Source: Marinibacterium sp. (GTDB lineage: Bacteria > Pseudomonadota > Alphaproteobacteria > Rhodobacterales > Rhodobacteraceae). From it: a DNA stretch of 64,000 bases. The stretch lies in the NCBI GenBank assembly GCA_025800215.1, contig JAOXSC010000138.1, forward strand, positions 1-64,000, in the 5' to 3' direction. The first letter of the stretch is position 1; the number at the start of each line of letters is the position of its first letter. This document shows, one piece after another, positions 38,651 to 47,583 of this stretch. Below the pieces are notes generated by a model. The model worked only from the letters and a program-made list of their open reading frames with translations. It was not told the DNA's origin and did not search any database. The translations under genes and the position numbers were made by a program.

Positions 38651-39108
38651 TCAGTCGCCCAGCACGAACCCCACGGGGATTTCAAACCGCTGGTCATCAA
38701 CGCGGATGTGATGCACCCCGGCTGCGACATGCCAGTCCGTATCGCGGCCAACCCCCGACATGGTGGCATTGCCTCGAATGAACGCGCCCCCTTCGAAGAT
38801 CAGCAACCGCACAAAGCCGTTGGGAAAGGTCACCGCAACAGTGGCGCGGCCGTCGCTGCGCGCGACGCCCATGTCGCAACGCCCAAGCGCCTGCCCCACC
38901 TCTTGCGCGCAAGGGGCCTGCCCAGTGGCATCAAAGCGGCCACGGGCGGCGCGGGCCCGGCTGTCATCAGCCGCCAAGACCCCGGCCCCCGAAACCCCGG
39001 CCCCCGCCCCACCCGTCGGCGCATCCCCGGCCAGCGCCAAAGGCGCTGCGCCAAAGGCGCTGCGCCAAGCGCGATGATGGCGATCAGCATGGGGTAAACC
39101 TGCGGCAT
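38651..39108 (-). pseudogene. Small secreted protein gene frameshifted by a 14-bp tandem duplication
   Basis: Two frames join at a 14-bp duplication (39039-39052 and 39053-39066, AAAGGCGCTGCGCC twice). The first frame, from ATG 39108, begins a good signal peptide MPQVYPMLIAIIALGAAPLA. The second, open to 38651, encodes a mature domain with two cysteines (AQEVGQALGRCDM) and HVAAGVHHIRVDDQRFEIP. Taking out one repeat gives a continuous secreted protein of about 147 residues. As it stands the protein is disrupted. A sequencing or assembly error must be ruled out. Confidence 0.75.
39039..39066. repeat. 14-bp tandem duplication in the secreted-protein gene
   Basis: AAAGGCGCTGCGCC occurs twice head to tail; 14 is not a multiple of 3, so the reading frame shifts. 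Partial copies lie on both sides (GCGCC and AAGCGCG). Slipped-strand change is likely. Confidence 0.85.
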
Positions 39109-39248
39109 GATCTGACCTCCTGACGCCTCAATATCCCGTCAATTTCCCCTCAGTATCCCGCAGTTTCGCAAAATTCCCAAACCCGGCGCGGTGCGACCAT
39201 GGCCGGGGATCGCGGGGGGCAGGTTCGGGCGCTGATCTGGCCTTGGGC

Positions 39249-39277
39249 TTGACAGTGCTGCGGCTCTGGCCCATTGC
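39249..39277 (+). promoter_or_regulatory. Candidate promoter for the corrin operon
   Basis: TTGACA at 39249-39254 is an exact -35 element; a weak -10 (CATTGC, 39272-39277) follows after 17 bp. It precedes the cobalamin riboswitch by about 10 bp. The weak -10 keeps confidence low. Confidence 0.4.
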
Positions 39278-39285
39278 CATGAAAT

Positions 39286-39476
39286 GCTGGTGTTCCGGGC
39301 CCATCACCCGGAATGAAAAGGGAATGTGCAGCGCCCCCGGCGTGAGCACAGCCGCCCCCGCGACCGTGACCGGAAAGGGCGCCCAAAGCCACTGATGCAC
39401 CCGCATCGGGAAGGCCGGGCCACCCGACGGGGCAGACCGCCCCTGCATCCGCAAGCCGGGAGACCTGCCAGCAGAC
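39286..39476 (+). promoter_or_regulatory. Cobalamin riboswitch
   Basis: Shows the typical elements in order: GGTGTTCCGGGC...CCCGGAA, AAAAGGGAA, the AGCCGCCCCCGC core, AAGCCACTGATGC and the B12 box AAGCCGGGAGACCTGCCAGC. It would turn down the DUF1636-cobW-cobN operon when adenosylcobalamin is plentiful. Ends are approximate. An RBS-blocking switch is plausible, since the first gene starts 91 bp later. Confidence 0.92.
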
Positions 39477-39566
39477 CGAGAACGACACCTGGCGGGGCGA
39501 TCCGGGATCGGGACGCGCGGATGCGCCCCCTGTCCCCCAGCACCGCCACAACACAGGAAGATGGCG

Positions 39567-39953
39567 ATGAGTGCGAACAGCACCGGCTCGGACATCGAGC
39601 TTCTCATCTGTACCCGCTGCCGGAGGGGCAGCGCGGACAGCGAAACCCACACCCGCCCCGGCGCGCAGCTTTATGACGCGCTGGCCGCGGGCGATCTGCC
39701 CGACGGCGTGCGGGTGCGCGCGGTCGAATGCCTGTCGAACTGTTCGCAGGGCTGTTCGATTGCCCTGCGCGGGCCGGGCCGCTGGTCCTATGTTTACGGA
39801 AACTTTCACGAAACGTCGCAACTGGACGTGATCCGCGACGGCGCGGCGCGCTATCAGCGCACCAGCGACGGGCTTGTGCCCTGGCGCGAACGCCCCGAAC
39901 ATTTTCGCAAGAACTGCATCGCCCGCATCCCACCCCTTGATCTGGAAAGCTGA
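39567..39953 (+). CDS. DUF1636 metal-binding protein (corrin operon)
   Basis: 128 residues. Cysteines CTRC near the start and CLSNCSQGCS near 53 suggest an Fe-S cluster or metal site. DUF1636 genes are found with cobW and cobN in alphaproteobacteria; a cobalt-handling or redox role is inferred, not shown. Start 39567 has AGGAAG 6 nt upstream; ATG 39561 is too close to it. First gene after the riboswitch, 3 bp before cobW. Confidence 0.88.
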   Translation: MSANSTGSDIELLICTRCRRGSADSETHTRPGAQLYDALAAGDLPDGVRVRAVECLSNCSQGCSIALRGPGRWSYVYGNFHETSQLDVIRDGAARYQRTSDGLVPWRERPEHFRKNCIARIPPLDLES

Positions 39954-39956
39954 CCC

Positions 39957-41012
39957 ATGACCGATCTCGCAAAACTCCCCGTCACCGTGATCACCGGCTT
40001 TCTGGGCTCGGGCAAGACCACGCTCATCCGTCACCTGATGCAGAACCCGCAGGGCAAGCGCCTTGCCGTGGTCGTCAATGAATTCGGCGATGTCGGCGTG
40101 GACGGAGAGATCCTGAAATCCTGCGCCATCCCCGACTGCCCGGCAGAAAACATCATGGAACTGGCCAATGGCTGCATCTGCTGCACCGTGGCCGACGATT
40201 TCATCCCCACGATCGAAGCGCTGATGGCGCTGGACCCGCGCCCCGATCACATCCTGATCGAAACCAGCGGGCTGGCCCTGCCCAAGCCGCTGCTGAAAGC
40301 CTTTGACTGGCCCGATATCCGGTCGCGCATCACCGTGGACGGGGTGATCGCGCTGGCCGATGCCGAAGCCGTCGCCTCGGGGCGCTTTGCCCCCAATGTG
40401 GCGGCCGTGGACGCGCAGCGCCTTGCCGACGACTCGCTCGATCACGAAACGCCCCTGTCCGAGGTCTTCGAAGATCAGATCTCGTGCGCGGACATCATCC
40501 TGCTGACCAAGCCCGATCTGGCCGGGGCCGATGGCGTGGCGCGTGCCAAGGACATCATCGCCGCCGAAGCCCCCCGCCCTCTGCCGGTGGTCGAAGTGGC
40601 CGAAGGCGCGGTGGATCCCCGCGTGATCCTGGGCCTCGGGGCCGCTGCCGAAGATGACATGGACGCCCGCCCCAGCCATCACGACCACCCCCATGACCAC
40701 GATCACGAAGATTTCGACAGCGTGGTCATCGACATCCCCGAACTGACCGACCCGGCCGAGCTGGTGACCCGCATCGAAGAGCTGGCCAATGGTCAGAACA
40801 TCCTGCGGGTCAAAGGCTATGCCGCCGTCGCGGGCAAGCCCATGCGCCTGCTGGTGCAGGCTGTGGGGGCGCGGGTGCGTCACCAGTATGACCGCCCCTG
40901 GCAACCCGACGAGGCGCGCCAGGGCCGTCTGGTGGTCATCGCCGAACATGATGACATCAAGGTCGATGCCATCCGCGGCGTGCTCACCGGTCTTGCCACC
41001 GCCGCCGAATAA
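39957..41012 (+). CDS. cobW: Cobalamin biosynthesis GTPase CobW
   Basis: 351 residues. P-loop GFLGSGKTTLIRHLM (14-28), metal motif GCICC (72-76), ETSGLALP, the TKPDL nucleotide site and an acidic-histidine patch (HHDHPHDHDHED). A CobW_C domain follows. A COG0523 G3E-GTPase, thought to supply cobalt to CobN. Next gene is cobN after 31 bp. Confidence 0.94.
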   Translation: MTDLAKLPVTVITGFLGSGKTTLIRHLMQNPQGKRLAVVVNEFGDVGVDGEILKSCAIPDCPAENIMELANGCICCTVADDFIPTIEALMALDPRPDHILIETSGLALPKPLLKAFDWPDIRSRITVDGVIALADAEAVASGRFAPNVAAVDAQRLADDSLDHETPLSEVFEDQISCADIILLTKPDLAGADGVARAKDIIAAEAPRPLPVVEVAEGAVDPRVILGLGAAAEDDMDARPSHHDHPHDHDHEDFDSVVIDIPELTDPAELVTRIEELANGQNILRVKGYAAVAGKPMRLLVQAVGARVRHQYDRPWQPDEARQGRLVVIAEHDDIKVDAIRGVLTGLATAAE

Positions 41013-41043
41013 CGCCCCGACATAACCCACCGGACCCAAGCCA

Positions 41044-44000
41044 ATGCATGTCGTCTTTCGCGAAAGCCACGGGCTCGAAGAAACCGAGACCCCGACCGAT
41101 CTGGGCCAGAGCCCGGCGGATCTGGTGGTGCTGTCCTTTTCCGACAGCGATCTTGGGGCCTTTGCCGCCGGGTGGCATCGCGGAGGCGGTGTGGATGGGC
41201 GGATGCCATCCCTGCGGCTGGCCAATCTGGCCGCGCTGAAACACCCGCTGTCGGTCGACACCTATGTGGAACAGACGCTTGTGGGCGCAAAGGGCATCCT
41301 GATCCGGCTGATCGGCGGGGTGCCCTACTGGTCCTACGGGCTGCAGCAGGTGCAGGCGCTGGCCAGCGAACGGGGCCTTGCGGTTGCGGTGCTGCCTGCT
41401 GACGGGCGTCCCGATCCGCGTTTGGACGAGGTCTCGACCCTGCCGGTGTCGACCCTGAGACGCCTGCAGCACCTGTGCGACACCGGCGGCGAAGTGGCCG
41501 CCCAGGCCGCGCTGGCCCAGATGGCGCTTGCGACCGGGCTTTATGCCGGGCCGGTGGCGGGCTCCAAGGCCTTGCCGATGACGGGGGCCTGGACCCCCGA
41601 AACCGGCGTCACCGATCCCGATCTGACCGAACGGGATGGCAAACCGCTGGTGGTGGTCAGTTTCTACCGCGCCTACCTGACATCGGCCGACCTGTCGCCG
41701 ATCCGTGGCCTCTTTGATGCGCTGCGGGCGCGCGGCTTTGCGGTTCTGGGCCTGTTTGCACCATCGCTCAAGGCGCCCGAGGCCGCCGAATGGCTGGCCG
41801 ACCAGATCGCGCGTCTGGCCCCGGCGGCCATCGTCAATGCCACATCCTTCAGCGGCAAGGGCGCGGCGGGCACATCGCCGTTGGACGCGGGCGAGGTGCC
41901 GGTGTTCCAGGTCGCACTGTCCACATCGCGCCGCAAGGCCTGGGACGAGGCTGAACGCGGCCTGTCCCCGGCGGATCTGGCCATGCATGTGGTCTTGCCC
42001 GAAGTGGACGGGCGGCTGTTTGCCGGGGTTGCGTCCTTCAAGGAACCGGGCCGCAAGGATCCGCATCTGGAATATTCCCGTTTCGCCCATCAGGCGGAAA
42101 CCGGTCGCATCGACGCCATCGCCGACAAGGTCCGCGCCTGGACCGATCTGGCCGCCCGGCCCGCCGCCGACCGGCGCCCGGCGCTGGTGCTGTCGACCTA
42201 TCCGGGCAAGGATTGGAACATGGCCCATGCCGTGGGCCTTGATGCGCTGGCCTCGGCCGATGCGATCCTGGATAATCTGCGCGATCGCGGCCACGCCACC
42301 GCCCCCGCCGCACCGCTGGCGACGGACCTGCAGCAGGATGCGGTGATCTGGCCGCTGGCCGATTACCACGCCGCGCTGGCCACCCTGCCAGACGCGCTGC
42401 GCACTGATCTGCACGACGCCTGGGGCGCGCCCGAGACCGATCCGCTGGCCACGCCGGACGGGTTCCGCTTTGTCGCCACGCGGCGCGGGGCGGCGCTGGT
42501 GGCGCTGCAACCCGAACGTGGCACCCCCGAAGCACGCGACGACGATTATCACGACCTGTCGCGGGTGCCGCGCCATTCCTATGTGGCGTTCTACCTGTGG
42601 CTGCGTCAGCAATCGGATGCGCTGATCCATATCGGGGCCCATGGCACGCTGGAATGGCTGCCGGGCAAATCCGTCGCCCTGTCCGACACCTGCTGGCCCG
42701 ACGCGTTGATCGGCGATCTGCCGGTGATCTACCCGTTCATCGTCAACGACCCCGGCGAAGCCGCTCAGGCCAAGCGTCGCATCGGCGCCGTCACCCTGGG
42801 CCATATCCCGCCGCCGCTGAAGGCCAGCGGCGCGCCGCAGCATCTGGCGCGGCTGGAATCGCTGCTTGATGAGTTCTCCAATGCCGACGGGCTCGACCCC
42901 AGACGCCGCGACCGGCTGCAGCAGGACATCCGCGACGAAGCACAGGCCCGTGGCGTCGAAGCCGATCTGGGCGTGACCGCCGACACCTGCGCCGCCGAAG
43001 CCCTGACCCGCATCGACCGCTTTGTCTGCGACATCAAGGAAAGCCAGTTCGGCGACGGGCTGCATGTCTGGGGCCGGCCACCGCAGGGCGACAGCCCGTT
43101 TGACACCGATGCCGCCGCCAATGGCGAACGCCTTGCACTGGTGGATGCGCTGGATGGCCGTCGCATCGCGGCGGGGCCGTCGGGATCGCCCTATCGCGGG
43201 CGGCGCGACGTGCTGCCCACGGGGCGCAACCTTTACACCACCGATCCGCGCAGCGTGCCCACGCGTGCGGCCTATGCGCAGGGCGTCAAACTGGCCGAAG
43301 AGCTGGTGCGCCGCCACCTGCAGGATGAAGGCGACTGGCCGCGCGGGCTGATCGTGGATCTGTGGGGCTCGGCTACCATGCGCACGGCGGGCGAAGAATT
43401 CGCCATGGCGCTGCACCTGCTGGGCGTGAAACCCAAATGGGACGACGGATCGGAACGTGTATCGGGGATCGAAGTGCTGCCGATCACCGATCTTGACCGG
43501 CCGCGCATCGACGTCACGCTGCGGGTGTCGGGCCTGTTCCGCGACGTGTTCCCGACGCTGTCGGCGCTGTTTCAGCAGGCCGTGCGGGCGCTGGCCGCGC
43601 GGGACGAGGCCGCCGACTGGAACCCCTATGTGGGGCGCGACGACAACCGCGTCTTCGGCCCGGCGCCGGGCAGCTACGGGCTCGGGATGGGCGGTGCGCT
43701 TGAGGACTATTCCGAAGACGCCCGCGCCCGCGCCGGAGAGGCCTGGCTCAATGCCAGCGCCTGGGCGCTGGACGGGGCACAGGCGGCGCGCGATGATGCG
43801 GGGCTGAAGGCGCGCGTGCAGCAGGCCGATGCCTTTGTGCACCTGCAGGATCTGCCGGAAACCGATCTGCTGCTGGCTTCGGACTATGCCGCACACGAGG
43901 CGGGGTTCGCCGCCGCACAGGCCGTCACGGGAACAAACTCGGGTGGGGCCACGCTCTATCATCTCGACAATACCGACCCCACGCGCCCCCGCGCGCGCAC

Positions 44001-44337
44001 CCTGCCCGAAGAAATCGCCCGCGTCGTTCAGGCCCGCGCCGCCAACCCCGACTGGATTGCAGGCATGCGGCGCCATGGCTTTCGCGGGGCTGCGGAAATT
44101 GCCGCGACGCTGGATCACATGGCGGCCTTTGCCCATCTGGCAGGCGTCGTGGGCCCGCATCTGTTCGACCTCTATCACGACGCCACGCTGGGCGATGACG
44201 CCGTGACCGACTTTCTGGAACAGGAAAACCCCCAGGCGCTGGCGGCCATGCGTGACCGCTTTGCCGAACTGCATGCGGCAGGCCTGTGGCAGACGCGGCG
44301 CAATTCGATCCTGGCCGGGCTGGAGCGGCCCGCATGA
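41044..44337 (+). CDS. cobN: Cobaltochelatase subunit CobN
   Basis: 1097 residues; inserts Co2+ into hydrogenobyrinate a,c-diamide with CobS and CobT. Typical sequence: HVVFRESHGLEETET, the HIGAHGTLEWLPGKSVALSD block, GNLYTTDPRSVPTRAA-like (GRNLYTTDPRSVP) and LWGSATMRTAGEEFAMAL. It is shorter than the Pseudomonas CobN of about 1275 residues. cobS and cobT are not in the window. A nearly full-length antisense frame is a GC shadow. Confidence 0.95.
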   Translation: MHVVFRESHGLEETETPTDLGQSPADLVVLSFSDSDLGAFAAGWHRGGGVDGRMPSLRLANLAALKHPLSVDTYVEQTLVGAKGILIRLIGGVPYWSYGLQQVQALASERGLAVAVLPADGRPDPRLDEVSTLPVSTLRRLQHLCDTGGEVAAQAALAQMALATGLYAGPVAGSKALPMTGAWTPETGVTDPDLTERDGKPLVVVSFYRAYLTSADLSPIRGLFDALRARGFAVLGLFAPSLKAPEAAEWLADQIARLAPAAIVNATSFSGKGAAGTSPLDAGEVPVFQVALSTSRRKAWDEAERGLSPADLAMHVVLPEVDGRLFAGVASFKEPGRKDPHLEYSRFAHQAETGRIDAIADKVRAWTDLAARPAADRRPALVLSTYPGKDWNMAHAVGLDALASADAILDNLRDRGHATAPAAPLATDLQQDAVIWPLADYHAALATLPDALRTDLHDAWGAPETDPLATPDGFRFVATRRGAALVALQPERGTPEARDDDYHDLSRVPRHSYVAFYLWLRQQSDALIHIGAHGTLEWLPGKSVALSDTCWPDALIGDLPVIYPFIVNDPGEAAQAKRRIGAVTLGHIPPPLKASGAPQHLARLESLLDEFSNADGLDPRRRDRLQQDIRDEAQARGVEADLGVTADTCAAEALTRIDRFVCDIKESQFGDGLHVWGRPPQGDSPFDTDAAANGERLALVDALDGRRIAAGPSGSPYRGRRDVLPTGRNLYTTDPRSVPTRAAYAQGVKLAEELVRRHLQDEGDWPRGLIVDLWGSATMRTAGEEFAMALHLLGVKPKWDDGSERVSGIEVLPITDLDRPRIDVTLRVSGLFRDVFPTLSALFQQAVRALAARDEAADWNPYVGRDDNRVFGPAPGSYGLGMGGALEDYSEDARARAGEAWLNASAWALDGAQAARDDAGLKARVQQADAFVHLQDLPETDLLLASDYAAHEAGFAAAQAVTGTNSGGATLYHLDNTDPTRPRARTLPEEIARVVQARAANPDWIAGMRRHGFRGAAEIAATLDHMAAFAHLAGVVGPHLFDLYHDATLGDDAVTDFLEQENPQALAAMRDRFAELHAAGLWQTRRNSILAGLERPA

Positions 44338-45455
44338 GCGGGGTGCAGGTCAAAGGCTTGTGCCCCGGCGCCTATCGCCCGATGATGTCGGGCGACGGGC
44401 TTGTGGTGCGCGTGCGCCCGGTCTGCGCGCGGCTTGATACCGATCAGATCGCGGGCCTGACGGCGGCGGCGCAGCGCTTTGGCAACGGCACGCTCGAGCT
44501 GACCAACCGCGCCAACCTGCAGATCCGGGGCGTGCCCGAAGTGCATCATCAGGATCTGATCGACACGCTGGCCGGGCTGGGCCTGCTGGATGCCGATCCA
44601 CAGGTCGAAGGGCGGCGCAACATTCTGGTCACGCCGCTCTGGTCGCAGGGGGATCTGACCCACCGGCTGACCCGCGCACTGATCGCGGCCCTGCCCCAAT
44701 TGCCCGATCTGCCCGCCAAGTTCGGCTTTGCAGTGGATACCGGCCCGGCCCCGATGCTGACCGACGCCTCGGCCGATCTGCGGCTTGAGCGCAGCGCCGA
44801 TGGTGTGCTGATCCTGCGTGCCGACGGGCGCGACGATGGGCGCATGGTGACCCCCGACAGCGCCATCCCCGCCCTGATCGAACAGGCACAGTGGTTTGCC
44901 GGGCGCGCCGGCGGCATCAAACGCTTTGCCAAACTGCCCGCGCGCCTGCCCGCGGACTGGACCACCACCGCCCCCGCCGCACCGGCCAAGGCGCTGCACC
45001 CCGGCACCGCGACCGATCAGGGCGCGGTCTATGGCGTGGCCTTTGGCCAGATCGACGCCGCAGCGCTGGCCGATCTGGCGCTCCGCACCGGCGCCACGGC
45101 CCTGCGCGTGACGCCCTGGCGTCTGTTTCTTCTTGAAGGGGCGGCCCCCGCGCCCAGCCCCGTCTTTCTGACCACGCCGGGCGATCCGCTTTTGACCACC
45201 GATGCCTGCCCCGGAGCCCCCGCCTGCCCGCAGGCCAGCGTGCCCACCCGCGACCTGGCCCGCAGGCTTGCCCCGCTGACACGCGGCAGCCTGCACGTGT
45301 CGGGCTGCGCCAAAGGCTGCGCCCGCGCCCGCCCCGCCGACACCACGCTGGTGGGCCGGGATGGGCGTTTTGACCTTGTCCGCAAGGGATGCGCATGGGA
45401 TGAGCCCCGTCATCGCGGGCTTTCCCCCGAAGATCTGACCACAACAGCCGTTTGA
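44334..45455 (+). CDS. cobG: Precorrin-3B synthase CobG
   Basis: 373 residues. Monooxygenase of the aerobic pathway that forms precorrin-3B from precorrin-3A. Nitrite/sulfite-reductase-like: RLDTDQIAGLTAAAQRFG, TNRANLQIRG and cluster cysteines in DACPGAPACPQA and HVSGCAKGCARA. Marks the oxygen-dependent route. Starts at ATG 44334, overlapping cobN (ATGA). Confidence 0.93.
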   Translation: MSGVQVKGLCPGAYRPMMSGDGLVVRVRPVCARLDTDQIAGLTAAAQRFGNGTLELTNRANLQIRGVPEVHHQDLIDTLAGLGLLDADPQVEGRRNILVTPLWSQGDLTHRLTRALIAALPQLPDLPAKFGFAVDTGPAPMLTDASADLRLERSADGVLILRADGRDDGRMVTPDSAIPALIEQAQWFAGRAGGIKRFAKLPARLPADWTTTAPAAPAKALHPGTATDQGAVYGVAFGQIDAAALADLALRTGATALRVTPWRLFLLEGAAPAPSPVFLTTPGDPLLTTDACPGAPACPQASVPTRDLARRLAPLTRGSLHVSGCAKGCARARPADTTLVGRDGRFDLVRKGCAWDEPRHRGLSPEDLTTTAV

Positions 45456-45461
45456 GACCCG

Positions 45462-46091
45462 ATGCCTTATACCTATGAAACCGACGGTGCGGCCATCTAC
45501 CTGCAAAGCTTTGCCACCATCCGGGCCGAAGCCGATCTGGGCCGGTTCGATGCCGATGAAGAACAGGTCGCCGTCCGCATGATCCACGCCGCCGGGATGG
45601 TGGGGCTGGAACAGCATGTGCATTTTTCCCCCGGTTTCGTGCAGGCCGCCCGCAGCGCGCTGGAAAACGGCGCGCCGATCCTGTGCGATGCGCGCATGGT
45701 CAGCGAAGGCGTCACCCGCCCGCGCCTGCCCGCCGACAACGCGGTGATCTGCACCCTGCATGATGACGGGGTGCGCGATCTGGCCGCGCAGATGTCGAAC
45801 ACGCGGTCTGCCGCCGCGCTGGAACTCTGGCGCCCGCATCTTGAGGGCGCGGTGGTCGCCATCGGCAACGCGCCCACGGCGCTGTTTCACCTGCTCAACA
45901 TGCTCGAAGACCCCGACTGCCCCCGCCCGGCCGCCATCATCGGCTGTCCGGTGGGCTTTGTCGGCGCGGTCGAAAGCAAAGACGCACTCTGGGCCGATCA
46001 GCCGGTGCCCTGCTGCATCGTTCAGGGCCGTCTGGGCGGCAGCGCCATCACCGTGGCCGCCATCAACGCCATCGCGAGCCGCAAGGAATGA
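45462..46091 (+). CDS. cobH: Precorrin-8X methylmutase
   Basis: 209 residues. Moves the C11 methyl of precorrin-8X to C12, giving hydrogenobyrinate. The catalytic His lies in AVRMIHAAGM, and the family ends FVGAVESKDAL and VQGRLGGSAI are visible. Begins 6 bp after cobG; the last codons overlap cobI (ATGA). Confidence 0.95.
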   Translation: MPYTYETDGAAIYLQSFATIRAEADLGRFDADEEQVAVRMIHAAGMVGLEQHVHFSPGFVQAARSALENGAPILCDARMVSEGVTRPRLPADNAVICTLHDDGVRDLAAQMSNTRSAAALELWRPHLEGAVVAIGNAPTALFHLLNMLEDPDCPRPAAIIGCPVGFVGAVESKDALWADQPVPCCIVQGRLGGSAITVAAINAIASRKE

Positions 46092-46828
46092 GCGCGCCGT
46101 CAAAAACCGGGACGGTTTATGGGCTGGGGCTTGGCCCCGGCGCCGTCGATCTGATGACCGTGCGCGCCGACCGGCTGCTGCGCGGGGCGCGCCATGTGGC
46201 GTTCTTTCGCAAGGCCGGGCGATCGGGTCAGGCGCGGCGCATCGTGGACGGGATGATCCCCGACGGTGCGGTGGAATTCCCCATGGAATACCCCGTGACC
46301 ACCGAAATCCCGCTGAGCGATCCGCGCTACAATGAAATCCTGTCGGAGTTCTACGCCGACTGCACCGCCCATCTGCGCGCGCTGGCCGAAGCGGGCGAAG
46401 ATGTCGTGGTCCTGTGCGAAGGCGATCCGTTCTTTTACGGGTCGTTCATGCATCTCTACACCCGGCTCAAGGATGATGTGCCGGTGCAGGTGGTGCCCGC
46501 CATCACCGGCATGTCGGCCGCCTGGACCGCCACGGGCGCTCCGATCACCTGGGGTGATGACGTGCTGACCGTGCTGATGGGCACCCTGCCCGAAGACGAT
46601 CTGGCCCGTCGCATGGCCGACACCGATGCGCTGGTCGTGATGAAGATCGGGCGCAACATCGACAAGGTGCGCCGGGCCCTGAAAACCGCCGGGCGCTATG
46701 ACGCGGCCTGGCTGGTGGAATATGCCGCCATGCCGACCCAGACGGTGACACCGCTGGCCGATGCGGGCGACAAGATCACGCCCTATTTCTCCATCATCAT
46801 CGTGCATGGACAGGGGCGCCGGCCATGA
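46088..46828 (+). CDS. cobI: Precorrin-2 C20-methyltransferase
   Basis: 246 residues. SAM-dependent; makes precorrin-3A. Motifs VYGLGLGPGAVDLMTVRA, the CEGDPFFYGSFMHL loop and VVPAITGMSAAW identify the CobI/CbiL class. Four-base overlap with both neighbours. Confidence 0.94.
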   Translation: MSAPSKTGTVYGLGLGPGAVDLMTVRADRLLRGARHVAFFRKAGRSGQARRIVDGMIPDGAVEFPMEYPVTTEIPLSDPRYNEILSEFYADCTAHLRALAEAGEDVVVLCEGDPFFYGSFMHLYTRLKDDVPVQVVPAITGMSAAWTATGAPITWGDDVLTVLMGTLPEDDLARRMADTDALVVMKIGRNIDKVRRALKTAGRYDAAWLVEYAAMPTQTVTPLADAGDKITPYFSIIIVHGQGRRP

Positions 46829-47583
46829 CCGGGTCGCTGTCGATCATCGGAATCGGGCCGGGCCGCGAAGACCTTGTCACACCGCAGGTGCGCGCCGCCA
46901 TCGACCGCGCCACCGATGTGGTGGGCTATATTCCTTATGTCGAACGGATCGCCGCGCGGCCCGGCCTGACGCTGCACCCGTCCGACAACCGGGTCGAGCT
47001 GGACCGGTCGCGCCACGCGCTCGACATGGCGATGCAGGGCCGTCACGTGGTGGTGGTGTCGTCAGGCGATCCCGGCGTCTTTGCCATGGCCGCAGCCGTC
47101 TTCGAAGCCGTCGAAGCGGGCCCCGCCGACTGGCGCCGGCTGCCCATCGAGGTTCTGCCCGGCATCACCGCAATGCTGGCCGCATCGGCGGCCTGCGGCG
47201 CACCGCTGGGACATGATTTCTGCGCCATCAACCTCAGCGACAACCTCAAGCCCTGGGCGATCATCGAAAAGCGCCTGCGCCTTGCGGCCGAGGCCGATTT
47301 TGCCATGGCCTTCTACAACCCCCGGTCCAAATCCCGGCCCGAAGGCTTTGCCCGCGCCCTTGATGTGCTCAAGGATGCCTGCGGCGATGCCCGCCCGATG
47401 ATCTTTGCCCGCAACGTGACACGCCCCGATCAGACGATCCGCGTGGTGCCACTGCCTGACACCACGCCGGATATGGCCGATATGCGCACGCTGGTGATCC
47501 TGGGGTCATCCACCACCCGGCTGATCACGCGGCCCGACGGCGCCGCGCCCTGGATCTATACGCCGCGATCCGTCCCCGCATGA
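46825..47583 (+). CDS. cobJ: Precorrin-3B C17-methyltransferase
   Basis: 252 residues. SAM-dependent ring contraction step giving precorrin-4. Motifs LSIIGIGPGREDLVTPQVR, VVSSGDPGVFAMAAAV and VLPGITAMLAASAACGAPLG. The 3' end overlaps the opposite-strand cobK by 28 bp. Confidence 0.94.
   Translation: MTGSLSIIGIGPGREDLVTPQVRAAIDRATDVVGYIPYVERIAARPGLTLHPSDNRVELDRSRHALDMAMQGRHVVVVSSGDPGVFAMAAAVFEAVEAGPADWRRLPIEVLPGITAMLAASAACGAPLGHDFCAINLSDNLKPWAIIEKRLRLAAEADFAMAFYNPRSKSRPEGFARALDVLKDACGDARPMIFARNVTRPDQTIRVVPLPDTTPDMADMRTLVILGSSTTRLITRPDGAAPWIYTPRSVPA

Noticed and set aside
39150..41261. 703-residue minus-strand frame over the riboswitch, DUF1636 and cobW
   Set aside because: Conflicts with strong family matches on the plus strand and with the riboswitch.
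40984..44274. Nearly 1100-residue open frame antisense to cobN
   Set aside because: It mirrors cobN codon for codon, is rich in Arg, Gly, His and Gln, and has no recognisable domain; a high G+C shadow.
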